Part shown: piece after piece, positions 1 through 8,571 of the stretch
How the letters are laid out: each line of letters begins with the position of its first letter
How positions within the stretch are numbered: position 1 is the first letter of the stretch
DNA from: Gemmobacter lanyuensis
GTDB lineage: Bacteria; Pseudomonadota; Alphaproteobacteria; Rhodobacterales; Rhodobacteraceae
Reading direction: 5' to 3'
DNA: 64,000 bases
Assembly (NCBI RefSeq): GCF_014652355.1
Contig: NZ_BMYQ01000015.1
Span: 33,940-97,939, forward strand
The notes under the pieces: model-generated
What the model saw: only the letters and a program-made list of their open reading frames with translations
The model's database searches: none
Told to the model about the DNA's origin: nothing
Translations under genes and position numbers: made by a program

Positions 1-663
1 GGTGATGCGGACGATGGATTTGATCGACTTGAAGCCATATTTCCACGGCACGACCAGCCGCAGTGGTGCGCCGTTCTGGGGTGGCAGGCTTTCGCCATAA
101 AGGCCCGTCGCCAGCAGGGTCAGCGGGTGCTGGGCCTCATCCAGACGCAAGCCTTCACGATAGGGCCAGTCAAGGATCGGGCTCGCCTGCCCCGGCATCT
201 CTTCGGGGCGATACAGTGTTTCAAAGGCCACGTAGCGCGCACCCTTGGCAATGCCCACCTTTTCAAGCACGGCGGCCAGCGGCACCCCGTTCCAGGGCAC
301 GACCATGGCCCAGGCCTCGACGCAACGGAAGCGGTAGATGCGTTCTTCAACCGTCAGCCCGGTAAGAAGATCGGCCAAAGCATAGGTGCCGGGACGTTCC
401 ACCAGACCGCCAACCTCGACGCTCCAGGGCGACAGTGTCAAGGATCCGGCATTGCGGGCGGGATCTTCCTTGTCGGTGCCGAATTCATAGAAATTGTTGT
501 AACTCGTGACAGCATCTTTCGGTGTGGGGGTCAGATCGGCAGCCGCTCGTGCGGGGGAAAACCCCGCCAGACCCAGACCCGCCCCTGCGCCCGCGGCCGC
601 AAGAAAGCGCCGGCGGTTCAGAAACAGATCTTTCGGTGTCACATCCCAGTGGCCCAAGGTCAT
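1..663 (-). CDS. msrP: Protein-methionine-sulfoxide reductase catalytic subunit MsrP, partial (C-terminus off the left edge)
   Basis: Minus-strand reading frame of 221 codons running off the left edge. The N-terminus has a twin-arginine signal (NRRRFLA, then an Ala/Gly-rich hydrophobic stretch ending near SPARAA), followed by the sulfite-oxidase-fold molybdopterin domain. The RCVEAW motif carries the Cys expected to ligate molybdenum. In this family the periplasmic enzyme repairs oxidised methionine in envelope proteins with electrons from the membrane heme protein MsrQ; msrQ would lie beyond the edge. The start at 663 follows a GAGAGGGG ribosome site. It lies downstream of a fasciclin gene and an ECF sigma/anti-sigma pair on the same strand, suggesting an envelope-stress transcription unit. 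Family assignment is strong. Confidence 0.9.
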   Translation of the reverse strand, partial: MTLGHWDVTPKDLFLNRRRFLAAAGAGAGLGLAGFSPARAAADLTPTPKDAVTSYNNFYEFGTDKEDPARNAGSLTLSPWSVEVGGLVERPGTYALADLLTGLTVEERIYRFRCVEAWAMVVPWNGVPLAAVLEKVGIAKGARYVAFETLYRPEEMPGQASPILDWPYREGLRLDEAQHPLTLLATGLYGESLPPQNGAPLRLVVPWKYGFKSIKSIVRIT

Positions 664-680
664 CTGCACATCCCCTCTCG

Positions 681-711
681 AAAAATCCCCGCCCGAAAAT
701 CCGCGCGGGGA
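681..711 (-). terminator. Stem-loop plus T5 between fasciclin gene and msrP
   Basis: On the minus strand a TCCCCGC/GCGGGGA stem (686-692 with 705-711, 12-nt loop) is followed by five T (681-685), only 17 nt before the msrP start. It looks like an intrinsic terminator or attenuator that would lower msrP expression relative to the fasciclin gene. A second GC hairpin without a T-run lies at 720-743. Confidence 0.5.
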
Positions 712-752
712 CATGGTTTGGCCGGGGACGCCTGCCCCCGGCCGTTTGTATA

Positions 753-1298
753 TCAGGACGCAGGCAGAAGGACGGTATCGATCACGTGAATGACACCGTT
801 CGATTGCTTCACATCTGCGATAGTGACGGTCGCCACATTGCCCTGACCATCCTTGATCTGGATCTTGTCGCCATCCTTCATCGCGGTGAATTCGCAGCCG
901 CCCACGGTCTTGACCGGGTGGGCGCCCTTGTCGTCATCGATCATCTTGCTGATCGCATCCGACATCGCATTGGCTGCGACGACGTGGCAGGTCAGGATCT
1001 TGGTCAGCTGATCCTTGTTTTCGGGCTTCAGCAGGGTATCAACGGTGCCGGCCGGCAGTTTCGCGAAGGCGTCATTGGTCGGGGCAAAGACGGTGAAGGG
1101 GCCGGCGCCCTGAAGCGTTTCCACCAAGCCCGCAGCCTGAACGGCGGCAACCAGCGTGGTGTGATCTTTGGAATTCACGGCGTTTTCGACGATGTTTTTC
1201 GTGTCATACATCGGCGCGCCGCCGACCATCGGGTTTTCGGCCAGGGCCGAAGTCGCGGTCAGAGCAAGAATGGCGGTGGCGATACGGATCGATTTCAT
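753..1298 (-). CDS. Secreted fasciclin (FAS1) domain protein
   Basis: 181-aa protein with a Sec signal peptide (about residues 1-22, ending ALA-E) and one FAS1 domain. The conserved blocks are visible: [13 protein letters not shown] around residue 75 and the C-terminal H-V-I-D-T-V-L-L strand. FAS1 proteins are extracytoplasmic adhesion or matrix proteins with no enzymatic activity. I chose MKSIRIA at 1298 because it begins the signal peptide and follows AGGGAG; a 10-codon upstream extension is possible but lacks support. Two cysteines flank the middle of the domain and could form a disulfide. It sits between an ECF sigma/anti-sigma pair and msrP and has its own ECF-like promoter, so it is probably a main target of that sigma factor. 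Confidence 0.92.
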   Translation of the reverse strand: MKSIRIATAILALTATSALAENPMVGGAPMYDTKNIVENAVNSKDHTTLVAAVQAAGLVETLQGAGPFTVFAPTNDAFAKLPAGTVDTLLKPENKDQLTKILTCHVVAANAMSDAISKMIDDDKGAHPVKTVGGCEFTAMKDGDKIQIKDGQGNVATVTIADVKQSNGVIHVIDTVLLPAS

Positions 1299-1345
1299 CG
1301 TTTTCTCCCTAAAACGCGGCGGGGCCATCCCCGCCGTCGCTGAGA

Positions 1346-1374
1346 GTTACGAAGGCTTTTTCAGGCAAGTTTCA
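1346..1374 (-). promoter_or_regulatory. ECF sigma-factor type promoter in front of the fasciclin gene
   Basis: Reading the minus strand, TGAAAC (1369-1374) is followed after 17 nt by CGTAAC (1346-1351). This is the common ECF pattern of GAAC/GAAAC at -35 and CGTA at -10. The implied transcription start near 1339 leaves a leader of about 40 nt containing a small GC hairpin (1317-1336) before the fasciclin ATG. The promoter lies in the gap after the anti-sigma gene, so the local sigma factor is the obvious candidate user. Confidence 0.6.
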
Positions 1375-1401
1375 GGCTCACGGCCTCGTGATCACTTTGT
1401 G

Positions 1402-2034
1402 TCAGAGCGTGATCTCGGCCGCAGCAACCACCGGGCCGGTCGGCACACCGCCCGGCCCGCCACCTTCGGGTTCCAGGGTGACCGCCAGCGTCCACCCCTT
1501 TGGCAGGGCCGGATATTCCACGCTCAGGCCCTGATCTCCGATCAGGCCGAGCGAGACAGGCTTGGCTTCGGGCGCGATGATCCACAGCTCATGGCTGCGG
1601 CCTGCGGGCGGCGGGGCGCCTGCGATGCGGCCCACATGCAGCTGGGCACCATCATATTGCGCCTCAAAGCGTAGCGCATCGGTTTCGGCCCCCAGCACGG
1701 CCACGACAGTGGCCTGCGGCGCGAAAAGCGGCGGCAGGAACAGCGCGGCCGCCAGAACCGCGGCGGCAAGCCCCAGCCCGCCAAGCCAGAGCCGCAGGCC
1801 AAACCCTGCGCGCGGCGGCGCGGGGAAGAGCCGGGCCTCGATCCGGTCCAGCATGTCCGGCGGCGGCGCGGCCTCGGGGAAGTCAGCGTTCAAATCGGCC
1901 AGACGGGTTTCCCAATCGCGCACCAGACCCTGCAGGGTCGGATCGCCCGCAAGGCGTTTGGCAAAGGCCAGCCGTTCAGCATGGGGCAAAGTGCCCAGCA
2001 CATATTCCGCGGCGAGGGTGTCATCGATGCTCAT
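1402..2034 (-). CDS. Anti-sigma factor, RskA/anti-sigma-K family
   Basis: 210-aa single-pass membrane protein. The cytoplasmic N-terminus (residues 1-85) resembles the anti-sigma domain (AEYVLGTL near residue 9, as in RskA-like proteins). A transmembrane helix lies at about residues 90-108, followed by a periplasmic RskA C-terminal domain (SHELWIIAP, then a glycine-rich end). In the family it holds the partner ECF sigma factor inactive until proteolysis or a redox signal releases it. The start overlaps the sigma-factor stop (ATGA, 2031-2034), which is translational coupling typical of sigma/anti-sigma pairs. There is no zinc-binding HxxxCxxC motif, so it is not a ChrR/RsrA-type ZAS protein. 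Confidence 0.88.
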   Translation of the reverse strand: MSIDDTLAAEYVLGTLPHAERLAFAKRLAGDPTLQGLVRDWETRLADLNADFPEAAPPPDMLDRIEARLFPAPPRAGFGLRLWLGGLGLAAAVLAAALFLPPLFAPQATVVAVLGAETDALRFEAQYDGAQLHVGRIAGAPPPAGRSHELWIIAPEAKPVSLGLIGDQGLSVEYPALPKGWTLAVTLEPEGGGPGGVPTGPVVAAAEITL

Positions 2035-2582
2035 GTCGGCTGTCCGTCCATGCAGCTGCGGAGCGCCTGCAGCCCACGCCGCAGCCAGGTCCGCATCGTG
2101 TTCAGGGGCACGGCGTGGCGGTCGGCCAGATCCGCATAGCTCAGCCCGTCAAGATAGGCGCCGCGCAGGGCTTTGGCCCGGTCGGGTTCCAGCGTGCCAA
2201 AACATTCGGCAATGCGGCGCGCCTCGCCCAGGGCCACCAGCCGCGATTCCGCGCGGGGACCGGGGTCGGCGACAGCATCGAAATGATCGTCACTGTCAGC
2301 CTGGGTTTCTTCGGGACGTGCGCGCAGACGGTCGATGGCGAGATTGCGCGCCACCGTGATGATCCAGGTCATACCCCGGCCCCGGGCGGCATCAAAGCGA
2401 TGCGCCCGCAACCAGATGCGCGTATAGACCTCTTGCAAGGCATCCTCCGCTTCCGCCCGTTCCCTCAACAAACGGAGGAGAACACCCATGAGTTTCGCAC
2501 TCGTGGAGGAATATAACGCACGGAAGGCGGCCCGATCCTGCGCCGCGCAGCGGTGCAGAAGATCGGCGATCGGGTCATCCAT
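2031..2582 (-). CDS. ECF-type RNA polymerase sigma factor (SigK-like)
   Basis: 183-aa sigma-70 family protein with only regions 2 and 4. Region 2 holds EDALQEVYTRIW and the promoter-melting/-10 recognition segment GMTWIITVARNLAIDRLR. Region 4 is the helix-turn-helix LSYADLADRHAVPLNTMRTWLRRGL near the C-terminus. Coupling to an RskA-like anti-sigma gene and to a fasciclin gene points to the SigK group. I start at 2582 (MDDPIADLL); a GTG at 2594 would add four residues. A CGTAAG -10-like element upstream (2637-2642) has only a poor -35, so autoregulation is possible but not clear. Confidence 0.9.
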   Translation of the reverse strand: MDDPIADLLHRCAAQDRAAFRALYSSTSAKLMGVLLRLLRERAEAEDALQEVYTRIWLRAHRFDAARGRGMTWIITVARNLAIDRLRARPEETQADSDDHFDAVADPGPRAESRLVALGEARRIAECFGTLEPDRAKALRGAYLDGLSYADLADRHAVPLNTMRTWLRRGLQALRSCMDGQPT

Positions 2583-2681
2583 CTGAAAATGCACAGGTTT
2601 TGGGGCCAGATCGGCCGGTGGACGGGCAAGCAGTATCTTACGTTACATGCCCGATATACCTTTGACCAGCCCCGCCCCCCC

Positions 2682-3719
2682 TCAGCGCTTGCGCGGCATG
2701 GGCCAGGTGTCGGCTACCTTGTATCCGCCCGGCCAAGGGTCCGAGGGGTCAAGCATGTGCTGATGCGTCCCCGTCACCCAGGCGCGGCCACTGATCTGCG
2801 GGCGGATGGCCGGCAGATCCCCCACGGTGGTGGTGCCAAGGATCTGGCCATGGAATTCCGATCCGATGATCGACACGCCGGTGAAGCGGTCCCCCACCGC
2901 CATTTCGCCCCGCGCATGCAGCAATGCCATCCGCGCCGACACCGCCGTGCCGGTCGGCGAGCGGTCAAGCTTGCCGGGCTGGATCGACACCACCGATTTC
3001 GCGCGCAGCCCTGCCGCATCGCGCTGCCAAGCACCCGCGAAAAGGCAGAAGGAATGGTGACGCCAATCCGGCCGGTCGGGGTGGTGAAAGCCAAGCTGCG
3101 CGTTGGCGGCATTGGTGATCTGCACGCCCAGCACCGCCAGATCACGCGCCTCATCGGTTTCCAGCGCAAGGCCAAGCGCCGGAGCATCGACCACGACAAA
3201 GCTGTCACCACCAAAGGCGGTATCCACGGTCAGGGTGCCCAGACCCTCCACCTCAAGCGGGACAGACATCTTGCCCGCGAAGGAGGGCAGGTTTTCCACC
3301 GTGATCCGTTCGGCCTTGCCATTGGCGCAATCAGCGCGGACGCGGACCAACCCCCCCGGGGCCTCCAGCAGCATTTCTGTCACCGGCTCTTGCATGGGGA
3401 TGATCCCGGTATCGAGCAGCACGGTCGAGACGCAGATCGAGTTCGACCCCGACATTGGCGGGGTGTCCTCGGGCTCCATGATGATCCAAGCGGCCTGCGC
3501 CTCGGGGTGCTTTGGCGGCACCAGCAGGTTCACATGGCGAAAGACGCCGCCGCGGGGTTCGTTCAGCACAAAGTTCCGCAGCGTCTGATCCTGGGCGATC
3601 CAGCTGCGCTGATCCCAGATCGTGGCGCCGGGGGGCGGGGCGACGCCGCCCACGATGACATCGCCCACCTCGCCCTCGGCGTGGCAGGACACCACATGAA
3701 TCACCTTCGTGCTGCGCAT
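2682..3719 (-). CDS. trans-3-hydroxy-L-proline dehydratase (proline racemase superfamily)
   Basis: 345 aa, full length for the proline racemase/hydroxyproline epimerase superfamily. The two catalytic positions are Ser90 (in MSGSNS) and Thr256 (in DRSPTGT). Racemases and epimerases have Cys at both. Replacement of the second Cys by Thr is the mark of trans-3-hydroxy-L-proline dehydratase, which forms delta-1-pyrroline-2-carboxylate by loss of water. That product is reduced to L-proline and fed to PutA, encoded 0.85 kb away. A matching Ldh-family reductase lies 34 kb away (37328-38365). It is divergent from a GntR regulator gene, with a 14-bp palindrome between them. Contrast with the Cys/Cys paralogue at 39794-40795. 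Confidence 0.85.
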   Translation of the reverse strand: MRSTKVIHVVSCHAEGEVGDVIVGGVAPPPGATIWDQRSWIAQDQTLRNFVLNEPRGGVFRHVNLLVPPKHPEAQAAWIIMEPEDTPPMSGSNSICVSTVLLDTGIIPMQEPVTEMLLEAPGGLVRVRADCANGKAERITVENLPSFAGKMSVPLEVEGLGTLTVDTAFGGDSFVVVDAPALGLALETDEARDLAVLGVQITNAANAQLGFHHPDRPDWRHHSFCLFAGAWQRDAAGLRAKSVVSIQPGKLDRSPTGTAVSARMALLHARGEMAVGDRFTGVSIIGSEFHGQILGTTTVGDLPAIRPQISGRAWVTGTHQHMLDPSDPWPGGYKVADTWPMPRKR

Positions 3720-3753
3720 CTTGGCCTCGTTTGCAATTAGCTGCGTTATCGTC

Positions 3754-3767
3754 TATCGTATACGATA
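3754..3767. promoter_or_regulatory. Perfect 14-bp palindrome, candidate GntR operator
   Basis: TATCGTATACGATA is a perfect inverted repeat centred on GTATAC. It lies 35 nt upstream of the dehydratase start and 87 nt upstream of the GntR start in the divergent intergenic region. FCD-type GntR regulators commonly bind such AT-rich palindromes close to their own gene. The neighbouring GntR protein is the likely ligand (inference). Confidence 0.6.
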
Positions 3768-3853
3768 TATTATCAAGATCAACCCGCGATTTGATTTCAC
3801 AGGGGCGCTCGGCTATGCCCGCGGCCTGGATCGCCAGCACGAGGAGAGGCGCC

Positions 3854-4531
3854 ATGTCCCTTGCCTTCACGGACGCCCCTGATCTGGGGGCCGCGCCCAC
3901 CGCTTCGGATGTGATTGCCCGGCATATTCGCGCGGCGATCATGTCGGGGGCGCTGGATGAAGGCGCACCGATCCGACAGGACGACGTGGCCAAACAGTTC
4001 AATGTCAGCAAGATCCCCGTGCGCGAGGCGCTGAAACAGCTTGAAGCCGAAGGTTTCGTGACCTTTCAGCGCAACAAGGGCGTGGTGGTGGCAAGCCTAA
4101 CCGGGCCCGAGATTGCCGAGATTTTCGAGGTCCGCGCCATTCTGGAATCCAATGCCCTGCGGCGGGCCGTGCCGCTTTTGACCGAGGCAAGCCTAGCCCG
4201 CGCAGCGGCGGCCTGTACGGCTTTCGGGCAGGAAACCGACGTGTCGAAATGGGCCGCATTGAACTGGACGTTTCATTCCAGTCTTTATGCCGACGCGGGC
4301 CGCCCCTACCTGCTGCGGATGATCCGGTCGGTCAATGACCGGGTCGAGCGGTATTTGCGGGTGCAACTGACGGTCTCGGGCGGGCACGCGCTGGCCGACC
4401 GGGAACATCAGGCGATCCTGGCCGCCTGTCAGCGCCGCGATGCCGAGGCGGCGGCGCAACTGGTTTACGACCATATCATGCAGGCCTGCACTTCGCTGCA
4501 CAGCCACCTGCCCGGCAGTGAGCGCCCCTAA
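3854..4531 (+). CDS. GntR family transcriptional regulator (FadR/FCD subfamily)
   Basis: 225 aa. An N-terminal winged helix (about residues 15-85, with IRQDDVAKQFNVSKIPVREALKQLEAEGF) is followed by an all-helical FCD ligand domain. Metal-ligand-type residues are seen around E-x-R-x-x-L-E in helix 1 and H-x-x-I near the end. I start at MSLAFTD (3854) because GAGGAGAGG lies just upstream; the frame is open further upstream, but an earlier start would run over the palindromic operator. It is divergent from the trans-3-hydroxyproline dehydratase gene and convergent with putA, so it most likely controls the dehydratase in response to a hydroxyproline or its dehydration product. Confidence 0.88.
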   Translation: MSLAFTDAPDLGAAPTASDVIARHIRAAIMSGALDEGAPIRQDDVAKQFNVSKIPVREALKQLEAEGFVTFQRNKGVVVASLTGPEIAEIFEVRAILESNALRRAVPLLTEASLARAAAACTAFGQETDVSKWAALNWTFHSSLYADAGRPYLLRMIRSVNDRVERYLRVQLTVSGGHALADREHQAILAACQRRDAEAAAQLVYDHIMQACTSLHSHLPGSERP

Positions 4532-4535
4532 GCAA

Positions 4536-4561
4536 AAGGCCCCCCGAAACCGGGGGGCCTT
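4536..4561. terminator. Bidirectional terminator between gntR and putA
   Basis: A perfect 10-bp stem AAGGCCCCCC/GGGGGGCCTT (4536-4545 with 4552-4561) separates the stop codons of two convergent genes. It is followed by a short T-run on each strand (TTCGGTTTT on plus, CCTTTTG on minus). Confidence 0.8.
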
Positions 4562-4571
4562 CGGTTTTGGA

Positions 4572-7500
4572 TCACCCGGCCAGCAGGGCCGCGTTGCCGC
4601 CCGCTGCAGTCGTATCCACGCAGAGGTGGCGTTCATGCGCCACATGGGCCACGTCGGGCTGGGCGGTGATCAGCTGGACAATCTCGCCCTCGCGCGCCGC
4701 AAGGGCCTGGGCATAGGCGCGCGCAGCCTCGGCATCGCCCCACCACAGCGCGGCGGAAATCCCGGCCAGACCGGTCAGCGCCTGCGGCGAAACCTCGCCC
4801 CCGACCACCACGGCCTGCCCGCCAAGTGCCGTAACGGCCTTGGCCTGCGCCTCGGCCAGCGCGGCACCGGGGCCCAAGCACAGGACCGGCGGACGCGAGA
4901 AGAGCGACAGGCGGTTCAGCTCGCCCGTCGGGCCGGGCATGTGGCGTTCGCTGATCCGGGTCGAGGGTTTGGCCGCAGCCTCGGCCGCAATCGCCGCCAG
5001 ATCAGCCTTCGCCGCCCAAAGCCCGTTGGCCGCAGGTGCCGCCGCCGGTTTGAAGAAGCGCGTCAGGTAGTTCGGACCACCCGCCTTCGGACCCGTGCCC
5101 GACAGCCCTTCGCCGCCGAAGGGCTGGCTGCCCACGACCGCGCCGATCTGGTTGCGGTTCACATAGATATTGCCGACATGGATCGCCTCGGACACTTCCT
5201 GCACGCGGGCATCGATCCGGGTGTGCAGACCGAAGGTCAGGCCAAAGCCTTTGGCGTTGATCGCCTCGACCACGCGGCCCAGATCTTCGCCGCGGAAGGT
5301 CGCGACATGCAGCACCGGGCCAAAAATTTCGCGGTCCAGATCCTCGATCCCGTTCACCTTCAGCATGGTGGGCGGAATGAAGGTGCCCTGCGCGGGCACG
5401 GCCAGCTGATGCAGGATGCGGCTGCGGTTCTGGGCGATGTAATCCGCGATCCCGGTCTGGGCGCGGGTGTCGATCACCGGGCCGACGTCGGTGGTCAGGA
5501 ACCACGGATCGCCCACCACCAGCTCATTCATCGCGCCCTTGATCATCTCGATCACATGGGGGGCGATGTCTTCCTGCACATAGAGGCAGCGCAGCGCCGA
5601 GCAGCGCTGACCCGCCGACCGGAAGGACGAGGCCACGATATCGCGCACCGCCTGTTCCGGCAGGGCGGTGGAATCGACGATCATCGCGTTCAGACCGCCG
5701 GTTTCCGCAATCAGCGGCGTGCCGGGGGCGAGGTTCGTCGCCATGTTGCGCGCGATGGTCTGGGCCGTCGCGGTCGAGCCGGTAAAGACCATGCCCGCAA
5801 TCCGCGCGTCCGAGGCCAGCGCCGTCCCCACGACCGACCCACGACCGGGCAGCAGCTGCAGCGCCGACTTCGGCACGCCGGCCTCATGCAGCAGGCGCAC
5901 GCCGATGGTGGCGATCATGGGCGTCGGTTCCGCCGGCTTGGCGATGACGGCATTCCCCGCCATCAGTGCCGCCGCGATCTGGCCCGAGAAGATGGCCAGC
6001 GGGAAGTTCCAAGGGCTGATCGCGCCAAAGATGCCGCGGGGGGCGCCGCTGGCGAATTCGCCCTCGGTCGCGTAATAGCGTAGGAAATCAACGGCTTCAC
6101 GCAGTTCGCCCACAGCGTCGGGCAGGGATTTCCCGGCTTCGCGCGCAAGGGTTGCAAAGATCGCGCCGAAGTTCTCTTCGTAAAGATCCGCGGCGCGGCG
6201 CAGCACGGCGGCCCGTTCGGCCGGGGGGGCATCCCAGACATGTGCGTCTTCGATGGCGCGCGTCACGGTGGCGGCGTCGACGTGGATCACCTCACCGATC
6301 TTTTCGCCCGTGGCGGGGTTGGTGATCGGCTGCATCTCGCCGGTGGCGGGGCGCACGGTCAGAGCCTCGGCCACGACATGGGCCGAAGTGCGCGCCGCTT
6401 CGATCCGGGCCAGCGTGCCCTCATCGCTCAGGTCAAAGCCGACCGAGTTGCGACGACCCGCGCCGAACAGATCGGCCGGGGCCACCAGCGAGGCCGGAGC
6501 CTTGGCCGTGGCCAGCGCGGTGAAGGGGTCGCGGGCCACATCCTCGGGCGAGATCGATTCATCGACGATCTGATGCACGAAGGACGAATTCGCGCCGTTT
6601 TCCAGCAGACGACGCACCAGATAGGCCAGCAGGTCGCGGTGCGCACCGACGGGTGCATAAATGCGGCAGCGGCCCTTGGTTTCCGCCAGGGCGATGTCAT
6701 GCAGGCGTTCGCCCATGCCGTGCAGGCGCTGGAATTCAAAGGCAATGCCGCCCGCCATTTCCAGAATGGCCGCCACGGTCTGAGCGTTGTGGGTGGCAAA
6801 TTGCGGATAGATCCGGTCGGCATACCCGATGAGCTTTTTCGCATTGGCGATATAGCTCACGTCCGTGGCGGTCTTGGTGGTGAAGAGCGGGAAGCCCGGC
6901 AGGCTTTCGACCTGCGCGCGCTTGATTTCGCTGTCCCAATAGGCGCCCTTCACCAGACGGACCATGATCTTGCGATCCAGCCGCTTGGCGGTTGCATAAA
7001 GCCAGTCGATGATGCCGCCCGCGCGCTTGCCATAGGCCTGCACGACGATGCCGAACCCGTCCCAACCCGCCAGCGACGGGTCGGCCAGAACTGCCTCGAT
7101 CACCTTCATCGACAGGACCAGACGGTCCTGCTCCTCGGCGTCGATGTTCATGCCCATGCCCGCGGCCTTGGCGGCCTGGGCAAGCTTCAGCACGACCGGC
7201 ACCAGCTCGGCCATGACGCGGGCCTCTTGCGCAACTTCGTAGCGGGGGTGCAGCGCCGAAAGCTTGATCGAAATCCCGGGGTTGGTTTCGACCGAACCCT
7301 TGGTGCAGGCGCGGGCAATCGCGCTGATCGCATTGGCATATTCGCGGGCATAGCGCGCCGCGTCGGCGGTGGTCATCGCCGCCTCGCCAAGCATGTCATA
7401 GCTGTAGGTGAAGCCCTGTGCCTCGCGCTTTTGCGCGCGGTCAAGGGCGGCGTCGATTGTCTGGCCCAGCACGAACTGGCGGCCCATCTCTTTCATCGCG

Positions 7501-7979
7501 CGGCCCACGGCGGTGCGGATCACCGGCTCACCCAGACGCTTGACCAGACCGCGCAGCGTGCCGGCGATGCCGGGTTGGTCGGCGTCCAGCACCTTGCCCG
7601 TCAGCATCAGCGCCCAGGTCGAGGCGTTCACAAGGCTCGACGACGCCTCGCCAAGGTGCTTGCCCCAGTCAGAGGGCGCGATCTTGTCTTCGATCAGCGC
7701 ATCGATGGTCAGCTTGTCGGGCACGCGCAGCATGGCTTCAGCCAGACACATCAGGGCCACGCCCTCACGGGTCGAAAGACCGTATTCCGACAGGAAATGT
7801 TCCATCAGCGTGGGCTTGGCCTCGCCGCGGATGCGGCGCACCAGATCGGCACCCTTGGCCGAAATCCGGGCGCGCAGCTCGTCGCTCAGCGCGGCCTCGG
7901 CGACCAGACGCTCCAGCAGCGCGGACTCGGATTGGAATTTGGCGTTCAGGTCGAATGCGGTCAGATCGTGGGCAGCCAT
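4572..7979 (-). CDS. putA: Bifunctional proline dehydrogenase / glutamate-gamma-semialdehyde dehydrogenase PutA
   Basis: 1135 aa. It oxidises L-proline to glutamate at the membrane in two coupled steps. An alpha domain is followed by the FAD-binding proline dehydrogenase barrel (about residues 120-480, with RLVKGAYWDSEIKRAQ and APVGAHRDLLAYLVRRLLENG). Then comes the NAD-dependent aldehyde dehydrogenase domain (about 530-1000, with the SAGQRCSALRC catalytic Cys) and a C-terminal flap domain. The ribbon-helix-helix DNA-binding N-terminus of enteric PutA is absent, so it is bifunctional and not an autorepressor. I use MAAHDLTAF at 7979, which follows AGGAGG; the longer open frame upstream reads through the divergent regulator region. 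Regulation is probably by the divergent Lrp-type gene. Confidence 0.96.
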   Translation of the reverse strand: MAAHDLTAFDLNAKFQSESALLERLVAEAALSDELRARISAKGADLVRRIRGEAKPTLMEHFLSEYGLSTREGVALMCLAEAMLRVPDKLTIDALIEDKIAPSDWGKHLGEASSSLVNASTWALMLTGKVLDADQPGIAGTLRGLVKRLGEPVIRTAVGRAMKEMGRQFVLGQTIDAALDRAQKREAQGFTYSYDMLGEAAMTTADAARYAREYANAISAIARACTKGSVETNPGISIKLSALHPRYEVAQEARVMAELVPVVLKLAQAAKAAGMGMNIDAEEQDRLVLSMKVIEAVLADPSLAGWDGFGIVVQAYGKRAGGIIDWLYATAKRLDRKIMVRLVKGAYWDSEIKRAQVESLPGFPLFTTKTATDVSYIANAKKLIGYADRIYPQFATHNAQTVAAILEMAGGIAFEFQRLHGMGERLHDIALAETKGRCRIYAPVGAHRDLLAYLVRRLLENGANSSFVHQIVDESISPEDVARDPFTALATAKAPASLVAPADLFGAGRRNSVGFDLSDEGTLARIEAARTSAHVVAEALTVRPATGEMQPITNPATGEKIGEVIHVDAATVTRAIEDAHVWDAPPAERAAVLRRAADLYEENFGAIFATLAREAGKSLPDAVGELREAVDFLRYYATEGEFASGAPRGIFGAISPWNFPLAIFSGQIAAALMAGNAVIAKPAEPTPMIATIGVRLLHEAGVPKSALQLLPGRGSVVGTALASDARIAGMVFTGSTATAQTIARNMATNLAPGTPLIAETGGLNAMIVDSTALPEQAVRDIVASSFRSAGQRCSALRCLYVQEDIAPHVIEMIKGAMNELVVGDPWFLTTDVGPVIDTRAQTGIADYIAQNRSRILHQLAVPAQGTFIPPTMLKVNGIEDLDREIFGPVLHVATFRGEDLGRVVEAINAKGFGLTFGLHTRIDARVQEVSEAIHVGNIYVNRNQIGAVVGSQPFGGEGLSGTGPKAGGPNYLTRFFKPAAAPAANGLWAAKADLAAIAAEAAAKPSTRISERHMPGPTGELNRLSLFSRPPVLCLGPGAALAEAQAKAVTALGGQAVVVGGEVSPQALTGLAGISAALWWGDAEAARAYAQALAAREGEIVQLITAQPDVAHVAHERHLCVDTTAAGGNAALLAG

Positions 7980-8008
7980 GGGAACCTCCTGCGGGTGACC
8001 CTGAATAG

Positions 8009-8039
8009 CCGATTGCCGATGGACGATGCGACCAATCGG
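8009..8039. promoter_or_regulatory. Inverted repeat between putA and its Lrp-type regulator
   Basis: CCGATTG (8009-8015) and CAATCGG (8033-8039) form a 7-bp inverted repeat with a 17-bp spacer in the 109-bp divergent region. Its position, 30 nt upstream of putA, suits a binding site for the Lrp/AsnC-type regulator encoded to the right. The assignment is by position only. Confidence 0.4.
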
Positions 8040-8088
8040 GGGCATTATCGTAGGCGAAACGACTATTTCCGGGGCGAAAACTTTACAG

Positions 8089-8562
8089 ATGGTCAATCCT
8101 GACGATCCGATCAACCGCAAGATCCTGGCCGAGCTGGTCGCCAATGCCCGCATCCCCATGAGCGAGCTTGCCGAACGTGTGGGCCTGTCCAAGACGCCGG
8201 TGGCCCAAAGGGTCCGCCAGATGGAGGAGATCGGCCTCATCACCGGCTATCGCGCGATCCTGTCGCCGCTGAAACTGGGCCTCACCCATGTCACCTATGT
8301 CGAGGTGAAGATGAGCGATACCCGCCAGTCGGCGCTGGACCGCTTCAACGCCGGGGTCCGGCTGATCCATGAAGTTGAGGAATGCTACATGATTGCCGGG
8401 GGGTTTGACTACCTGCTGAAAGTGCGGTCGCGCGACATGGTCCATTTCCGCCAGATCATGGCCGAAAGGATTTCGGCCCTGCCGTTTATCCACGCGACAA
8501 GCAGCTATGTCTCGATGGAGGCGGTGGTCGAACAGAACTGGCTACTCGACCCTTCGAGCTGA
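8089..8562 (+). CDS. putR: Lrp/AsnC family transcriptional regulator, PutR-like
   Basis: 157 aa. An N-terminal helix-turn-helix (about residues 5-60: INRKILAELVANARIPMSELAERVGLS) is followed by an AsnC ligand/oligomerisation domain. Divergent placement next to putA is the known arrangement of the Lrp-like PutR activator in Rhodobacter and Agrobacterium, where it induces putA in response to proline. I start at MVNPDDPIN (8089), in line with the family's short N-terminus; no convincing ribosome site precedes it, and an earlier ATG at 8026 in the same frame is possible but would run through the inverted repeat. Confidence 0.88.
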   Translation: MVNPDDPINRKILAELVANARIPMSELAERVGLSKTPVAQRVRQMEEIGLITGYRAILSPLKLGLTHVTYVEVKMSDTRQSALDRFNAGVRLIHEVEECYMIAGGFDYLLKVRSRDMVHFRQIMAERISALPFIHATSSYVSMEAVVEQNWLLDPSS

Positions 8563-8571
8563 CCGCCCTGA

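Noticed and set aside
6240..8102. A 620-codon plus-strand frame opposite putA, and a 547-codon one at 4440-6083
   Set aside because: Both lie antisense to conserved PutA domains and lack homology; they follow from GC-skewed third codon positions.
7980..8243. N-terminal extension of PutA by 88 codons
   Set aside because: It runs through the divergent putR promoter region and into putR; the MAAHDLTAF start has AGGAGG and fits the family.
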